Source: an uncultured Stomatobaculum sp.
Lineage (GTDB): Bacteria; Bacillota; Clostridia; Lachnospirales; Lachnospiraceae
Assembly: GCF_937924975.1 (NCBI RefSeq)
Contig: NZ_CALEYG010000016.1
Location: 1 to 62,852, forward strand
Direction: 5' to 3'
DNA length: 62,852 nucleotides
Positions 8,815-16,836 of the stretch are shown in pieces. The notes under the pieces are model-generated. The model searched no databases. It saw nothing but the letters and a program-made list of their open reading frames with translations, and was not told the origin of the DNA. Every line of letters starts with the position of its first letter. The stretch's first letter is position 1. The position numbers were made by a program, and so were the translations under genes.

Positions 8815-8866
8815 GTAAGGACCCCCCGCACCTCTCGCTGAAGTGACCCAGGGGGGACATTTTTAT
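8815..8866 (+). ncRNA. Short structured RNA, candidate abiF-motif RNA (antitoxin RNA)
   Basis: Starting just after the promoter, a run CCCCCC (8822-8827) can pair with GGGGGG (8851-8856) around a loop containing CTCTCGCTGAAGTGACCC. The helix is followed by ATTTTTAT, an intrinsic terminator. The whole transcript would be about 50 nt. It stands directly upstream of an AbiF-family HEPN gene. From memory, Rfam holds a comparative-genomics motif named abiF found upstream of such genes, and the loop sequence looks familiar from that family. No covariance search was possible, so the match is recollection plus position. A plain leader or attenuator for the Abi gene is the alternative reading. Confidence 0.7.
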
Positions 8867-8899
8867 ATATTGAGCCGATATATGGAGAGAATCCACCCC

Positions 8900-9802
8900 A
8901 TGCAGGATGAGAGAAGGAGTAAGCCGTTTCTGACTTATCAGGAACAGATAGAGCGCTTGCGCCAGCGGAATTGCCGGATTAAGGATGATAAATGTTGTGA
9001 GAACATTCTGAAAAGAATCGGGTATTACCGGTTAACGGGATATCTCTTGCCTTTCAGGATGGAAGGTTCCGATCTGTATCAAGAAGGGACTTGTATTGAG
9101 AAAGTCTATCAGATTTACGAATTCGATCGAAAACTCAGAAGCATACTGTTTCAGAGCATAGAAGTCATAGAAGTGAGTTTGAAAGCGGCTCTTGCTCACT
9201 TTCATGCAGCGCCTGAGCGATATGGGCCTATCGGATATTATCAGGCAGAGAGCTTTGGCAGAAAGCATAAGCATGAGGTTTTTCTAGAGAAGATACATAA
9301 GGAGATTGCTCATCAGCAAAACAGCCTTATTGTCAAGCATCACAATGAACGGTATGGGAGTGCTTTTCCGCTATGGGTTGTTGTTGGTTTCTTTACATTC
9401 GGAATGACGGCATACTTTTACGGAGATTTAAAGACAGGTGACAAAAAGAGCTTTGTGAGAGCGTATTATCCGAGCGTCAATGACAAAATGATGGACAGCT
9501 GGCTTAGATGCTGTACGGATCTTAGAAATCTCTGTGCGCATTATGATCGTCTCTACTTTAGGACGTTTACAGCCATTCCCAGAGGAGTTGCGGGTTTGTC
9601 AGAGGACGCTAAAAGAAAGCTGTGGGGAGTTATCTGTGTTCTAAAAGAGCTTTATCCGGATTCGGAAGATTGGAATCAGAGTGTAGCTTCTATGGTGAAG
9701 GAACTGATGAATGCGTATCAAGGGGTTATCGAACGGAAGCACATTGGATTTCCTGATGATTGGGAAATCAGAATTCAAAAAGACAATAATGAGGAACAAT
9801 AG
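8900..9802 (+). CDS. Abi_2 (AbiD/AbiF) family abortive-infection HEPN protein
   Basis: A protein of 300 residues from the chosen ATG at 8900, which has GGAGAG about ten bases upstream. An in-frame ATG at 8882 lacks a ribosome site, and a GTG at 8843 falls inside the RNA hairpin. The N-terminal FLTYQEQIERL and RIGYYRLTGYLLPFR blocks are the hallmark of the Abi_2 family. Near the C-terminus RNLCAH gives R209, N210 and H214, an Rx4H HEPN ribonuclease motif followed by YDRLYFR. Family knowledge suggests RNA cleavage that arrests the host on phage infection. Base composition is visibly more AT-rich than the flanking operons, consistent with acquisition. The gene ends at a hairpin terminator and forms a pair with the upstream small RNA. 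Confidence 0.85.
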   Translation: MQDERRSKPFLTYQEQIERLRQRNCRIKDDKCCENILKRIGYYRLTGYLLPFRMEGSDLYQEGTCIEKVYQIYEFDRKLRSILFQSIEVIEVSLKAALAHFHAAPERYGPIGYYQAESFGRKHKHEVFLEKIHKEIAHQQNSLIVKHHNERYGSAFPLWVVVGFFTFGMTAYFYGDLKTGDKKSFVRAYYPSVNDKMMDSWLRCCTDLRNLCAHYDRLYFRTFTAIPRGVAGLSEDAKRKLWGVICVLKELYPDSEDWNQSVASMVKELMNAYQGVIERKHIGFPDDWEIRIQKDNNEEQ

Positions 9803-9867
9803 TTATGGCGGCAGACTAAAAACCGAACGTATGTTGATAAGATAATACAAAAACATGGAGGCATCAC

Positions 9868-9900
9868 AAAAAGACACAACCGTCTCGGCTGTGTCTTTTT
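9868..9900. terminator. Bidirectional terminator after the Abi gene
   Basis: AAAAAGACACA pairs with TGTGTCTTTTT around an 11-base loop. A-runs and T-runs on both sides let it work for the Abi gene on the plus strand and for the convergent small gene ending at 9930. Confidence 0.85.
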
Positions 9901-9929
9901 GTTTCGGTTAAGCGTTGGCAAGCGGGATA

Positions 9930-10205
9930 TCAGATGCCGAACAGCTTGCGGATGTCACGACCTATCTGTAAGGTAACTGCGCTCGTCGGACTCTCGGCGT
10001 GACGGTTCTGCCATAATAAGCGCAGGGTATACACTGCATAGGCAATCGATACGATGTCGCCCAATAAGTTGAATCCGGCCAATTTACTAATAGCCAGCGT
10101 ACTGAGAGTCGGAAACATCATGCGAACGATGTCGATGAAAATCGAATCGCTTTCTGTCTCAAAATGTGCACTTTGAATTTTCGGTGAGAGATATTTTCTT
10201 TTCAT
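9930..10205 (-). CDS. Small hypothetical membrane-associated protein
   Basis: An open frame on the minus strand. Starting at the ATG at 10205 it gives 91 residues beginning MKRKYLSPKIQ; another in-frame ATG lies at 10247. One or two hydrophobic stretches are visible (FPTLSTLAISKLAGFNLLG and IVSIAYAVYTLRLLW), so it may sit in the membrane. No convincing ribosome site is seen for either start and I recognise no family. It converges on the Abi gene with a shared terminator between them, so it could belong to the same inserted segment. It could also be a chance frame; confidence is limited. Confidence 0.4.
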   Translation of the reverse strand: MKRKYLSPKIQSAHFETESDSIFIDIVRMMFPTLSTLAISKLAGFNLLGDIVSIAYAVYTLRLLWQNRHAESPTSAVTLQIGRDIRKLFGI

Positions 10206-10240
10206 AGTATCAGTATAGAGACAGCAGTTCTTCCTGTCAA

Positions 10241-10269
10241 TTGACATATGCCCTCTTTTTCGGCATACT
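10241..10269 (+). promoter_or_regulatory. Promoter of the Ser/Glu-rich lipoprotein gene
   Basis: A perfect TTGACA (10241-10246) is followed after 17 bases by CATACT (10264-10269). The lipoprotein start codon is at 10319, leaving a leader of about 45 bases with GGGAGGA before the ATG. Confidence 0.6.
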
Positions 10270-10318
10270 GGATAATTGAAGGCGATCACAATTCAGGTAC
10301 CGTTTGGGAGGATTTCAG

Positions 10319-11287
10319 ATGAAAAAAAGGATGTGCGCGCTGCTCGCGGCGCTCGGCGGAAGCCTTCTGCTTTTGGCTGGCTGTTCCTCGTTTGCGGAGC
10401 GCTTTTCGCGCCCGGAGAGCAGGGCAGAGAGCACGACGGCAGCGGAGAGCGGCACGGCGGAGAGTCGCGCAAGCGAGAGCAATGCGACGGAGAGCGGAGA
10501 AGAGAGCACGGCGGAAGCGCCCGGAGAGACCGAGAGCGGCGCAGAGCAGCTCGCAGGGGGAGAGTCCGCGGGCGGAGAGAGCGTAGCCGAGACCGCAGCC
10601 GACGGTGAGACACTCGCAGCTGTCGAGAGCAGCGCTGAGAATGCGGCAGCCGAGACGACGGCGACAGAGAGCACGGCAGCCGAGACGCCGCAGACCTTGG
10701 CGCGCCGTTTCCGGAATCTGACGGTTGAGGGCGACAGCCTCTCGGTTGAACTCGCGGAGAGCATTGACGGCAACTTTCACTTTGACTACGATGGCGAACC
10801 GGCGCTGCAGACAGAAGACCACGAGAATGATACGCTCTATGTAAAGGAGAGCGGAACGGCGGGCAAGCTGCTCCGCATTGCGGTGCCGCGCGGCACCAAC
10901 TTAGGGACGCTCAGCTTTACGCTCGGCGCCGGAGATTTGACAATCACGGGTGTAAATGCGGACAGTCTGACGGTTTCCGCAGAGCTCGGCGATGTGACGC
11001 TGCAGACGGTGACTGTGCAGCGCGCGCTGCTCAGTCTGACAGCGGGAGAACTTCGCGCGGATGCGCTTCGTACAAATGACTTTAAGGCAGATGCCGAACT
11101 CTCGAATCTGACAGTCACACTCGCAGAGCCGCTCGCAGATTTTAATTGCTTTGCGCGGACCGAGCAGGGGACAGTGCGCTCGCAGGGCGCGGTCGTGGAC
11201 AGCAAGTTCCTACAGCGCGGCAACAGCGGCAAGCGCCTGTTGCTTCGCAGTGAAATGGGCAATGTCACAATCAGCGGCATTCAGTGA
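10319..11287 (+). CDS. Lipoprotein with Ser/Ala/Glu-rich linker and DUF4097-like beta domain
   Basis: A 322-residue exported lipoprotein. MKKRMCALLAALGGSLL is followed by the lipobox LLAGC, placing the lipidated cysteine near residue 22. Residues of roughly 25-125 are a low-complexity tract of repeated AES/GES/TES units. The remaining C-terminal part has regularly spaced hydrophobic strands (TLSFTLGAGDLTITGV, DSLTVSAELGDVTLQTV) of the kind found in DUF4097/adhesin-like beta-helical domains. It should be anchored on the outer face of the membrane with the beta domain held off by the linker. The start was chosen for the GGGAGG upstream and the signal peptide. Function is unknown. It stands alone between a promoter and a terminator. 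Confidence 0.82.
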   Translation: MKKRMCALLAALGGSLLLLAGCSSFAERFSRPESRAESTTAAESGTAESRASESNATESGEESTAEAPGETESGAEQLAGGESAGGESVAETAADGETLAAVESSAENAAAETTATESTAAETPQTLARRFRNLTVEGDSLSVELAESIDGNFHFDYDGEPALQTEDHENDTLYVKESGTAGKLLRIAVPRGTNLGTLSFTLGAGDLTITGVNADSLTVSAELGDVTLQTVTVQRALLSLTAGELRADALRTNDFKADAELSNLTVTLAEPLADFNCFARTEQGTVRSQGAVVDSKFLQRGNSGKRLLLRSEMGNVTISGIQ

Positions 11288-11307
11288 GCGGAAATGATAA
11301 CGGTATC

Positions 11308-11346
11308 AAAAAACACCTCCGAAGCGGAAGCTTCGGAGGTGTTTTT
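11308..11346. terminator. Bidirectional terminator
   Basis: AAAACACCTCCGAAGC pairs with the complementary GCTTCGGAGGTGTTTTT across a GGAA turn. It serves the lipoprotein gene on the plus strand and the large minus-strand gene that ends at 11379. Confidence 0.9.
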
Positions 11347-11378
11347 CGGTTTACGGGAGCAAGTCCATCGCGGGAACA

Positions 11379-14300
11379 TTAACCGCAGTGCGAGCAGCCG
11401 CAGGAGCCGCCGCTGTGGCCGTGACCGCCGCAACCGCAGGAGGAGGCGGGCGCCTCAGGGGGTTCGGTACTTGTCGCACAGGAACCGCCCTGCAGGTTTT
11501 TCTGCGCCATGGCGAGCATGAGCTTGATGCGGTTTAACTGGTTCACTTCGGACGCACCCGGGTCGTAGTCGACCGCAATGATGTTCGCATCCGGATAGGA
11601 AGCGCGGAGCTGCTTGATCACGCCCTTGCCGACCACATGGTTCGGGAGGCAGCCGAAGGGCTGGGTGCAGACGATGTTCTTTACGCCGCTCTCAATGAGC
11701 TCTAACATCTCACCGGTCAGGAACCAGCCCTCGCCCGTCATATTGCCGAGCGATACGAACTTGGAGCTGGTCTCCGCCATGTGGCGGATGTCTCCGGGCT
11801 CGGTGAAGTGTTTGCTCTTCCGGAGGGCTGCCTTTGCGTCCGCGCGGAACCAGTCCATGAGCTTAATGCCCACATTGCAGAGGAAAGCGCCCTTCTTCGA
11901 GAAGCCGAGGTTCTCGGCCTTGAAGTTTAAGTTGTAGAAGGAGTAGTACATGAAGTCGAGGAGGTCCGGCATGACAGCCTCGGCACCCTCGCGCTCCAGA
12001 AGATCCACAATGTGGTTGTTTGCGAGCGGCGAGAACTTGACCAGAATTTCGCCGACCACGCCGACGCGCGGCTTCTTGACCGGACGGCGCGGCAGCTCGT
12101 CAAAGTCCTTGACAATTGCACGGACAATGCGGCGATACTCGTTCATCGCGGGATTCCGCTTGGAGACCGCCTTGGTGCAGATGGCGCGCCACTTCTTGTG
12201 GAGCTGCTCCGCGCTGCCCGGTACCTTTTCGTAGGGGCGGGTCGCGTAGAGGCAGCGCATCATGACATCGCCGTAGACGGTCGCCTGAATTGCCTTGATG
12301 GCCATCGGAATCGTGACCTTAAAGCCCGGGTTCTGCTCCATGTTGCCTACGTTGACCGAGATGACCGGGATATGTCCCATGCCGGCCTTCTCAAGGGCGC
12401 GGCGGATAAAGCCGATGTAGTTTGAAGCGCGGCAGCCGCCGCCGGTCTGGCTCATGAAAATTGCAGTGCGGTTTAGGTCGTATTTGCCCGAGAGCAGGGC
12501 ATCCATGACCTGACCGATCGTGCAGAGCGAGGGGAAGCAGGCGTCGTTGTTCACGTACTTTAAGCCCATATCGACCGCGCGGCGGTCGTCGTTGTCGAGG
12601 AGCACCACGTTGTAGCCGAAAGCCGAAATCGCCGGTGCGAGCAGGTCGAAGTGAATCGGCGACATCTGCGGGCAGAGTATCGTATAGTTGTCCTTCTTCA
12701 TCTGCTTCGTGAAGAGGACACGGTCATAAGCCGCGGATTTCACGGTTCTCTGGTAGTGCTTCCGGTCGCGGACGCGGAGTGCCGCAATCAGGGAGCGGAT
12801 GCGGATGCGCGCTGCACCGAGGTTATTGACCTCGTCAATCTTCAGAACGGTGTAAATCTTGTCGGAGCCTGTCAGAATATCGGAGACCTGGTCGGTTGTG
12901 ACTGCATCGAGGCCGCAGCCGAAGGAGTTCAGCTGCACGAGATCCAACTCGTCCGTGTTCTTCACATAGCTCGCCGCCGCATAGAGGCGGGAATGGTACA
13001 TCCACTGGTCGGAGACCACAACCGGACGCTCCACTTTGCCGAGGTGAGAGACACTGTCCTCGGTTAAAACCGCAAGTCCGAAGCCTGCAATCATGTCCGG
13101 AATGCCGTGGTGAATTTCGGGGTCGATGTGATAGGGACGGCCCGCGAGGACAATGCCGTGCTTTTTATTGTCCTTACACCACTGTACCGCGCGCTCGCCC
13201 TCGGCCTCGACATCCTTCTTCGCCTGAATGAGCTCGCCCCAGCCCGCATGTGCCGCGGCGCGGGTCTCGGCCGCCGGAATGTCGAACTCCTGCTGCATGA
13301 TTTTCTCGAGCTGCGTAGAGAGAATCTTCTCGTTCGTAAAGGCCATGAAGGGGCTCAGGAAGCGGACATGCTCGGTCTCAAGTTCCTCGACATTGTTCTT
13401 GATGTTCTCGGCATAGCTCGTGACAATCGGGCAGTTGTAGTGATTGCCGGCGCCGTTCTCCTCATCCCGCTCGTAGGGAATGCAGGGGTAGAAGATGGTC
13501 TTCACGCCGTTCTTGATGAGCCAGGTCACATGACCGTGCGTAATCTTTGCCGGGTAGCACTCCGACTCCGAGGGAATCGACTCGATGCCGAGCTCGTAGA
13601 TTTTCCGGGTCGAGACCGGAGAAAGCACAACACGGAAGCCGAGCTCACGGAAGAAAACCGCCCAGAACGGATAGTTTTCGTAGAGGTTCAACACGCGGGG
13701 AATGCCGATCGTACCGCGCGGTGCCCGGTCCTCGGAGAGTGTCTCAATGTCAAAGAGGCGGTGCATCTTGTAGTCAAAGAGGTTCGGGACTTCTTTCTTC
13801 TTCCGGTCCAGGCCGAGACCGCGCTCGCAGCGATTGCCCGAGATAAAGCGGCGGCCGCCGCCGAACTGGTTCACGGTGAGCACGCACTTGTTGTTACAGC
13901 CCTGACAGCGCGTCATGGCAGTCTTATACTGTAGCGCAATGATTTTGTCGAGCGGCAGCATGGTAGTCGGCTGGTGCTCCCAGCGCTCGCGCGCGATTAA
14001 TGCCGCACCGAAGGCGCCCATGATGCCGGCGATGTCGGGGCGCACGCACTCACACTCCGCGGTGCGCTCAAAGGCGCGGAGCACGGCATCGTTATAGAAG
14101 GTACCGCCCTGCACCACGATGTGCTTGCCGAGACTCGACGCGTCGGCAATCTTGATGACCTTAAAGAGCGCATTCTTGATGACAGAGTAAGCGAGACCCG
14201 CCGAGATATCGGCGACGGTTGCACCCTCTTTCTGCGCCTGCTTGACGTTCGAGTTCATGAAAACCGTACAGCGGGTGCCGAGGTCCACCGGGTTCTTCGC

Positions 14301-15719
14301 AAAGAGCGCCTCTTTCGCGAAGTCCTGCACCGAGTAGCCGAGCGACTTTGCGAAGGTCTCGATGAAGGAACCGCAGCCCGCCGAGCAGGCCTCGTTTAAC
14401 TGCACGGAGTCGACGGTGTGGTCCTTGATTCGGATGCACTTCATATCTTGACCGCCTATGTCAAGAATACAGTCCACGTCGGGTTCAAAAAAGGCAGCGG
14501 CATAGTAGTGCGAAATGGTCTCAACCTCGCCCTCGTCGAGCTGGAAGGCGGCTTTTAAGAGCGCCTCGCCGTAGCCGGTTGAGCAGGAGTAGACAATCTC
14601 CGCGTTCGGATTCATGCGCTTCTGAATTTCTTCGACCGCGCGAATCGCGGTGGTGAGCGGCGAACCCTCGTTGCTCGAATAGAACTTGTAGAGAAGCTGT
14701 CCGTCCTCACCGATCAGGGCAATCTTGGTGGTCGTGGAACCCGCGTCGATGCCGAGGAAAATCTTGCCCTCGTAGCTCTCGAAGTCACCGGACTTGACCG
14801 AATGGCCGGTGTGGCGCGCTTCGAATTCGCGGTATTCTTCCTCATTCCGGAAGAGCGGTGCGAGGCGCTGCACCTCGTGGTCCATCGAGACGCCCTTCTG
14901 CAGGCGGGTGATGAGTGCAGTGATTTCGACGCCCTCCTGTTGTTCTGCGCTCATGGCCGAGCCGATGGCCGCAAAGAGATGGGAGTTATCGGGGTCGATG
15001 ATGTACTCGTCGGTGAGTCTCAGGGTGCGGATGAACGCATTCTTTAACTCCGGCAGAAAGTGGAGCGGACCGCCGAGGAAGGCGACATGACCGCGAATCG
15101 GTTTGCCGCAGGCAAGGCCGGAGATGGTCTGGTTCACAACTGCCTGGAAAATCGAAGCCGCGAGGTCTTCGCGGGTTGCGCCCTCGTTGATGAGAGGCTG
15201 AATGTCCGACTTCGCAAACACGCCGCAGCGCGCCGCAATCGGGTAAATGGCCTTGTAGTTCTTCGCATAGTCGTTGAGACCCGAGGCATCCGTCTGGAGC
15301 AGAGAAGCCATCTGATCGATGAAAGAACCCGTGCCGCCCGCGCAGATGCCGTTCATGCGCTGGTCAATGCCGCCGGTGAAGTAGATGATCTTTGCGTCCT
15401 CACCGCCGAGCTCGATTGCGACATCGGTCTTCGGCGCAATCGCCTTTAAGGCTGTCGCGACCGCGACGACCTCCTGCACGAAGGTTACGTTTAAGTGGGT
15501 TGCGAGGGTCAGGCCGCCGGATCCCGTGATCATCGGCACCAGATCAATCTCGCCGAGCTTTTCCCGCGCCTCGACCAGAAGGCGGGCGAGGGTCTCCTGA
15601 ATGTTCGCGAAGTGTCGCTGGTAATCCGAGAAGAGCACTTCGTTCTTCTCGTCTAAGATGGCAATCTTCACGGTCGTGGAACCGATGTCGATGCCCAGTC
15701 TGTATTGTTTCTTATCCAT
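11379..15719 (-). CDS. Giant tandem acyl-CoA dehydratase activase/dehydratase-like protein
   Basis: A 1446-residue cytoplasmic protein of the 'acyl-CoA dehydratase activase-related' family. Two complete BadF/HgdC-type ATPase domains lie in tandem. The first starts at GIDIGSTTVK (residue 9) with cluster-type cysteines in ICAGGTGSF and ARCGVFAKSD. The second starts at GIDAGSTTTK (about 322) with EACSAGCGSF and TRCTVFMNSN. A Cys block (RCQGCNNKC, near 605), a DUF2229 region, and an HgdB-like C-terminal region (CPQMSPIHFD, TGGGCRASNY) follow. The last 20 or so residues form a Cys/Gly/His tail containing CGCGGHGHSGG and CGCSHCG, a likely metal site. The substrate is unknown. The gene is monocistronic with its own promoter, and it lies near but outside the HgdABC operon. 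Confidence 0.88.
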   Translation of the reverse strand: MDKKQYRLGIDIGSTTVKIAILDEKNEVLFSDYQRHFANIQETLARLLVEAREKLGEIDLVPMITGSGGLTLATHLNVTFVQEVVAVATALKAIAPKTDVAIELGGEDAKIIYFTGGIDQRMNGICAGGTGSFIDQMASLLQTDASGLNDYAKNYKAIYPIAARCGVFAKSDIQPLINEGATREDLAASIFQAVVNQTISGLACGKPIRGHVAFLGGPLHFLPELKNAFIRTLRLTDEYIIDPDNSHLFAAIGSAMSAEQQEGVEITALITRLQKGVSMDHEVQRLAPLFRNEEEYREFEARHTGHSVKSGDFESYEGKIFLGIDAGSTTTKIALIGEDGQLLYKFYSSNEGSPLTTAIRAVEEIQKRMNPNAEIVYSCSTGYGEALLKAAFQLDEGEVETISHYYAAAFFEPDVDCILDIGGQDMKCIRIKDHTVDSVQLNEACSAGCGSFIETFAKSLGYSVQDFAKEALFAKNPVDLGTRCTVFMNSNVKQAQKEGATVADISAGLAYSVIKNALFKVIKIADASSLGKHIVVQGGTFYNDAVLRAFERTAECECVRPDIAGIMGAFGAALIARERWEHQPTTMLPLDKIIALQYKTAMTRCQGCNNKCVLTVNQFGGGRRFISGNRCERGLGLDRKKKEVPNLFDYKMHRLFDIETLSEDRAPRGTIGIPRVLNLYENYPFWAVFFRELGFRVVLSPVSTRKIYELGIESIPSESECYPAKITHGHVTWLIKNGVKTIFYPCIPYERDEENGAGNHYNCPIVTSYAENIKNNVEELETEHVRFLSPFMAFTNEKILSTQLEKIMQQEFDIPAAETRAAAHAGWGELIQAKKDVEAEGERAVQWCKDNKKHGIVLAGRPYHIDPEIHHGIPDMIAGFGLAVLTEDSVSHLGKVERPVVVSDQWMYHSRLYAAASYVKNTDELDLVQLNSFGCGLDAVTTDQVSDILTGSDKIYTVLKIDEVNNLGAARIRIRSLIAALRVRDRKHYQRTVKSAAYDRVLFTKQMKKDNYTILCPQMSPIHFDLLAPAISAFGYNVVLLDNDDRRAVDMGLKYVNNDACFPSLCTIGQVMDALLSGKYDLNRTAIFMSQTGGGCRASNYIGFIRRALEKAGMGHIPVISVNVGNMEQNPGFKVTIPMAIKAIQATVYGDVMMRCLYATRPYEKVPGSAEQLHKKWRAICTKAVSKRNPAMNEYRRIVRAIVKDFDELPRRPVKKPRVGVVGEILVKFSPLANNHIVDLLEREGAEAVMPDLLDFMYYSFYNLNFKAENLGFSKKGAFLCNVGIKLMDWFRADAKAALRKSKHFTEPGDIRHMAETSSKFVSLGNMTGEGWFLTGEMLELIESGVKNIVCTQPFGCLPNHVVGKGVIKQLRASYPDANIIAVDYDPGASEVNQLNRIKLMLAMAQKNLQGGSCATSTEPPEAPASSCGCGGHGHSGGSCGCSHCG

Positions 15720-15784
15720 ACTTTACTGTCCTCAAAGTAGTTGCAATGATGTGACGCCTGCGCCGTGACAGCGCATACACAACA

Positions 15785-15793
15785 ATTATACCA
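15785..15793 (-). promoter_or_regulatory. Extended -10 promoter of the giant activase gene
   Basis: On the minus strand TGGTATAAT, an extended -10 element, lies 66 bases upstream of the ATG at 15719. No good -35 box is seen at the expected distance. A GAGG ribosome site precedes the start by about ten bases. Confidence 0.5.
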
Positions 15794-15895
15794 TATATAG
15801 TGACACATTCTAGCACAGCACATAGGGAAAAACAAGAAACGAGAACGTGCGTTCAGAGAAGCGGCTGCCGCTCTGCACGCAAGCGATAACGCAAT

Positions 15896-15924
15896 TTGAC
15901 AAAGCCCCTTTCTTACCGGATAAT
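15896..15924 (+). promoter_or_regulatory. Promoter of the pseudo-rhomboid/lysA pair
   Basis: TTGACA (15896-15901), 17 bases, GATAAT (15919-15924). The first gene starts at 15953, and AAGGAGGG stands seven bases or less before its ATG. The arrangement is divergent from the giant activase gene. Confidence 0.8.
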
Positions 15925-15952
15925 AGTTCTATTCTTAACAGAAGGAGGGTGT

Positions 15953-16825
15953 ATGAATACCTTGGATCGCCTTGAGAAGCGCCTTGGGCGCTTTGCCATC
16001 CCGAACGTGATGCGCATTTTTACCGTAATCTATGCCATAGGACTTGTGCTGTGGATTATAAACCCGTCGGTCTATCTTCTTTATCTTGCGCTCAACCCGG
16101 GCGCCATTCTGCAGGGGGAGGTCTGGCGTTTAGTCAGCTGGCTCCTGTTTCCGCCGACCGTCGGCAACAACCTCATAGAAACTGTGGTTTACGGACTCAT
16201 GGCGCTGTTCTTTTACTACTGGATCGGGGGAATGCTGGAGCGGAGCTGGGGCTGCTTCCGCTTTAACTTCTATTTGTTTCTCGGCATTCTGTTTCACATT
16301 GCGGCGGCCTTTGTCGTGAATTTTGTGGTGCACGGCTTCGCACTGATCACGCCGTCCGCCCTGAACCTATCGCTCTTTCTCGCCTTTGCGCTGACCTTTC
16401 CGGATCTTCGGATTTATATCATGGGACTGATTCCTGTCCGCGCCATCTATCTCGGTGTACTCTATGCCGGCATCGAGCTCTACTACTTCATTGTGGGCAA
16501 TGCGGGCAGTCGGGTTGCAATTCTGCTCTCGCTCCTCAATTTGGGGCTCTATCTCCACTGGTCTGGCGCGCTGAAGAGTCTCTTGGGCGTAAAAGCCGGG
16601 GGAGCGCTGCGGCAGGGCAGTGCACGCCCCAAGATTATCCCACTTGACGGCGCAAAGCGAAAGAGGGAGGCTGGACCGGAGAAGACTGCGCGCCACCGCT
16701 GCACGGTTTGCGGGCGGACTGAACTCACCAACCCCGAGCTGGAGTTTCGGTATTGCTCCAAGTGCAAGGGGGACCATGAGTACTGCAGCGACCATCTCTA
16801 TACACATGAGCACTTGGAATCGTGA
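15953..16825 (+). CDS. Rhomboid-like membrane protein with C-terminal zinc ribbon
   Basis: A 290-residue protein with about six hydrophobic segments between residues 18 and 210, followed by a charged linker and a C-terminal cysteine/histidine module (RCTVCGR, then YCSKCKGDHEYCSDHLYTHEH). The membrane part carries the WRLVSW motif after the first loop typical of the rhomboid/derlin superfamily. However, no GxSG serine or histidine dyad is visible, so it is probably a catalytically inactive pseudo-rhomboid. The zinc finger would face the cytoplasm. The start was chosen for AAGGAGGG. lysA begins 12 bases downstream, so the two are co-transcribed. The biological role is unknown. Confidence 0.72.
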   Translation: MNTLDRLEKRLGRFAIPNVMRIFTVIYAIGLVLWIINPSVYLLYLALNPGAILQGEVWRLVSWLLFPPTVGNNLIETVVYGLMALFFYYWIGGMLERSWGCFRFNFYLFLGILFHIAAAFVVNFVVHGFALITPSALNLSLFLAFALTFPDLRIYIMGLIPVRAIYLGVLYAGIELYYFIVGNAGSRVAILLSLLNLGLYLHWSGALKSLLGVKAGGALRQGSARPKIIPLDGAKRKREAGPEKTARHRCTVCGRTELTNPELEFRYCSKCKGDHEYCSDHLYTHEHLES

Positions 16826-16836
16826 GGTAAGATTGT

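Noticed and set aside
8820..8866. Reading the C-run/G-run hairpin as an insertion-sequence end
   Set aside because: No transposase, no matching second end and no target duplication were seen. A promoter upstream and a T-run downstream fit an RNA gene better.
8843..8899. Upstream GTG or ATG starts for the Abi protein
   Set aside because: The GTG lies inside the small-RNA hairpin, and the ATG at 8882 has no ribosome site; the ATG at 8900 has GGAGAG and matches the family N-terminus better.
10276..10613. Arg/Glu- and Ser/Arg-rich frames over the lipoprotein linker
   Set aside because: They are frame-shifted and antisense readings of the repeated AES-coding tract and carry no start signals.
13107..13934. 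Plus-strand frame opposite the giant activase gene
   Set aside because: It overlaps conserved domains of the minus-strand gene, and the translation shows only low-complexity Leu/Arg/Val sequence.
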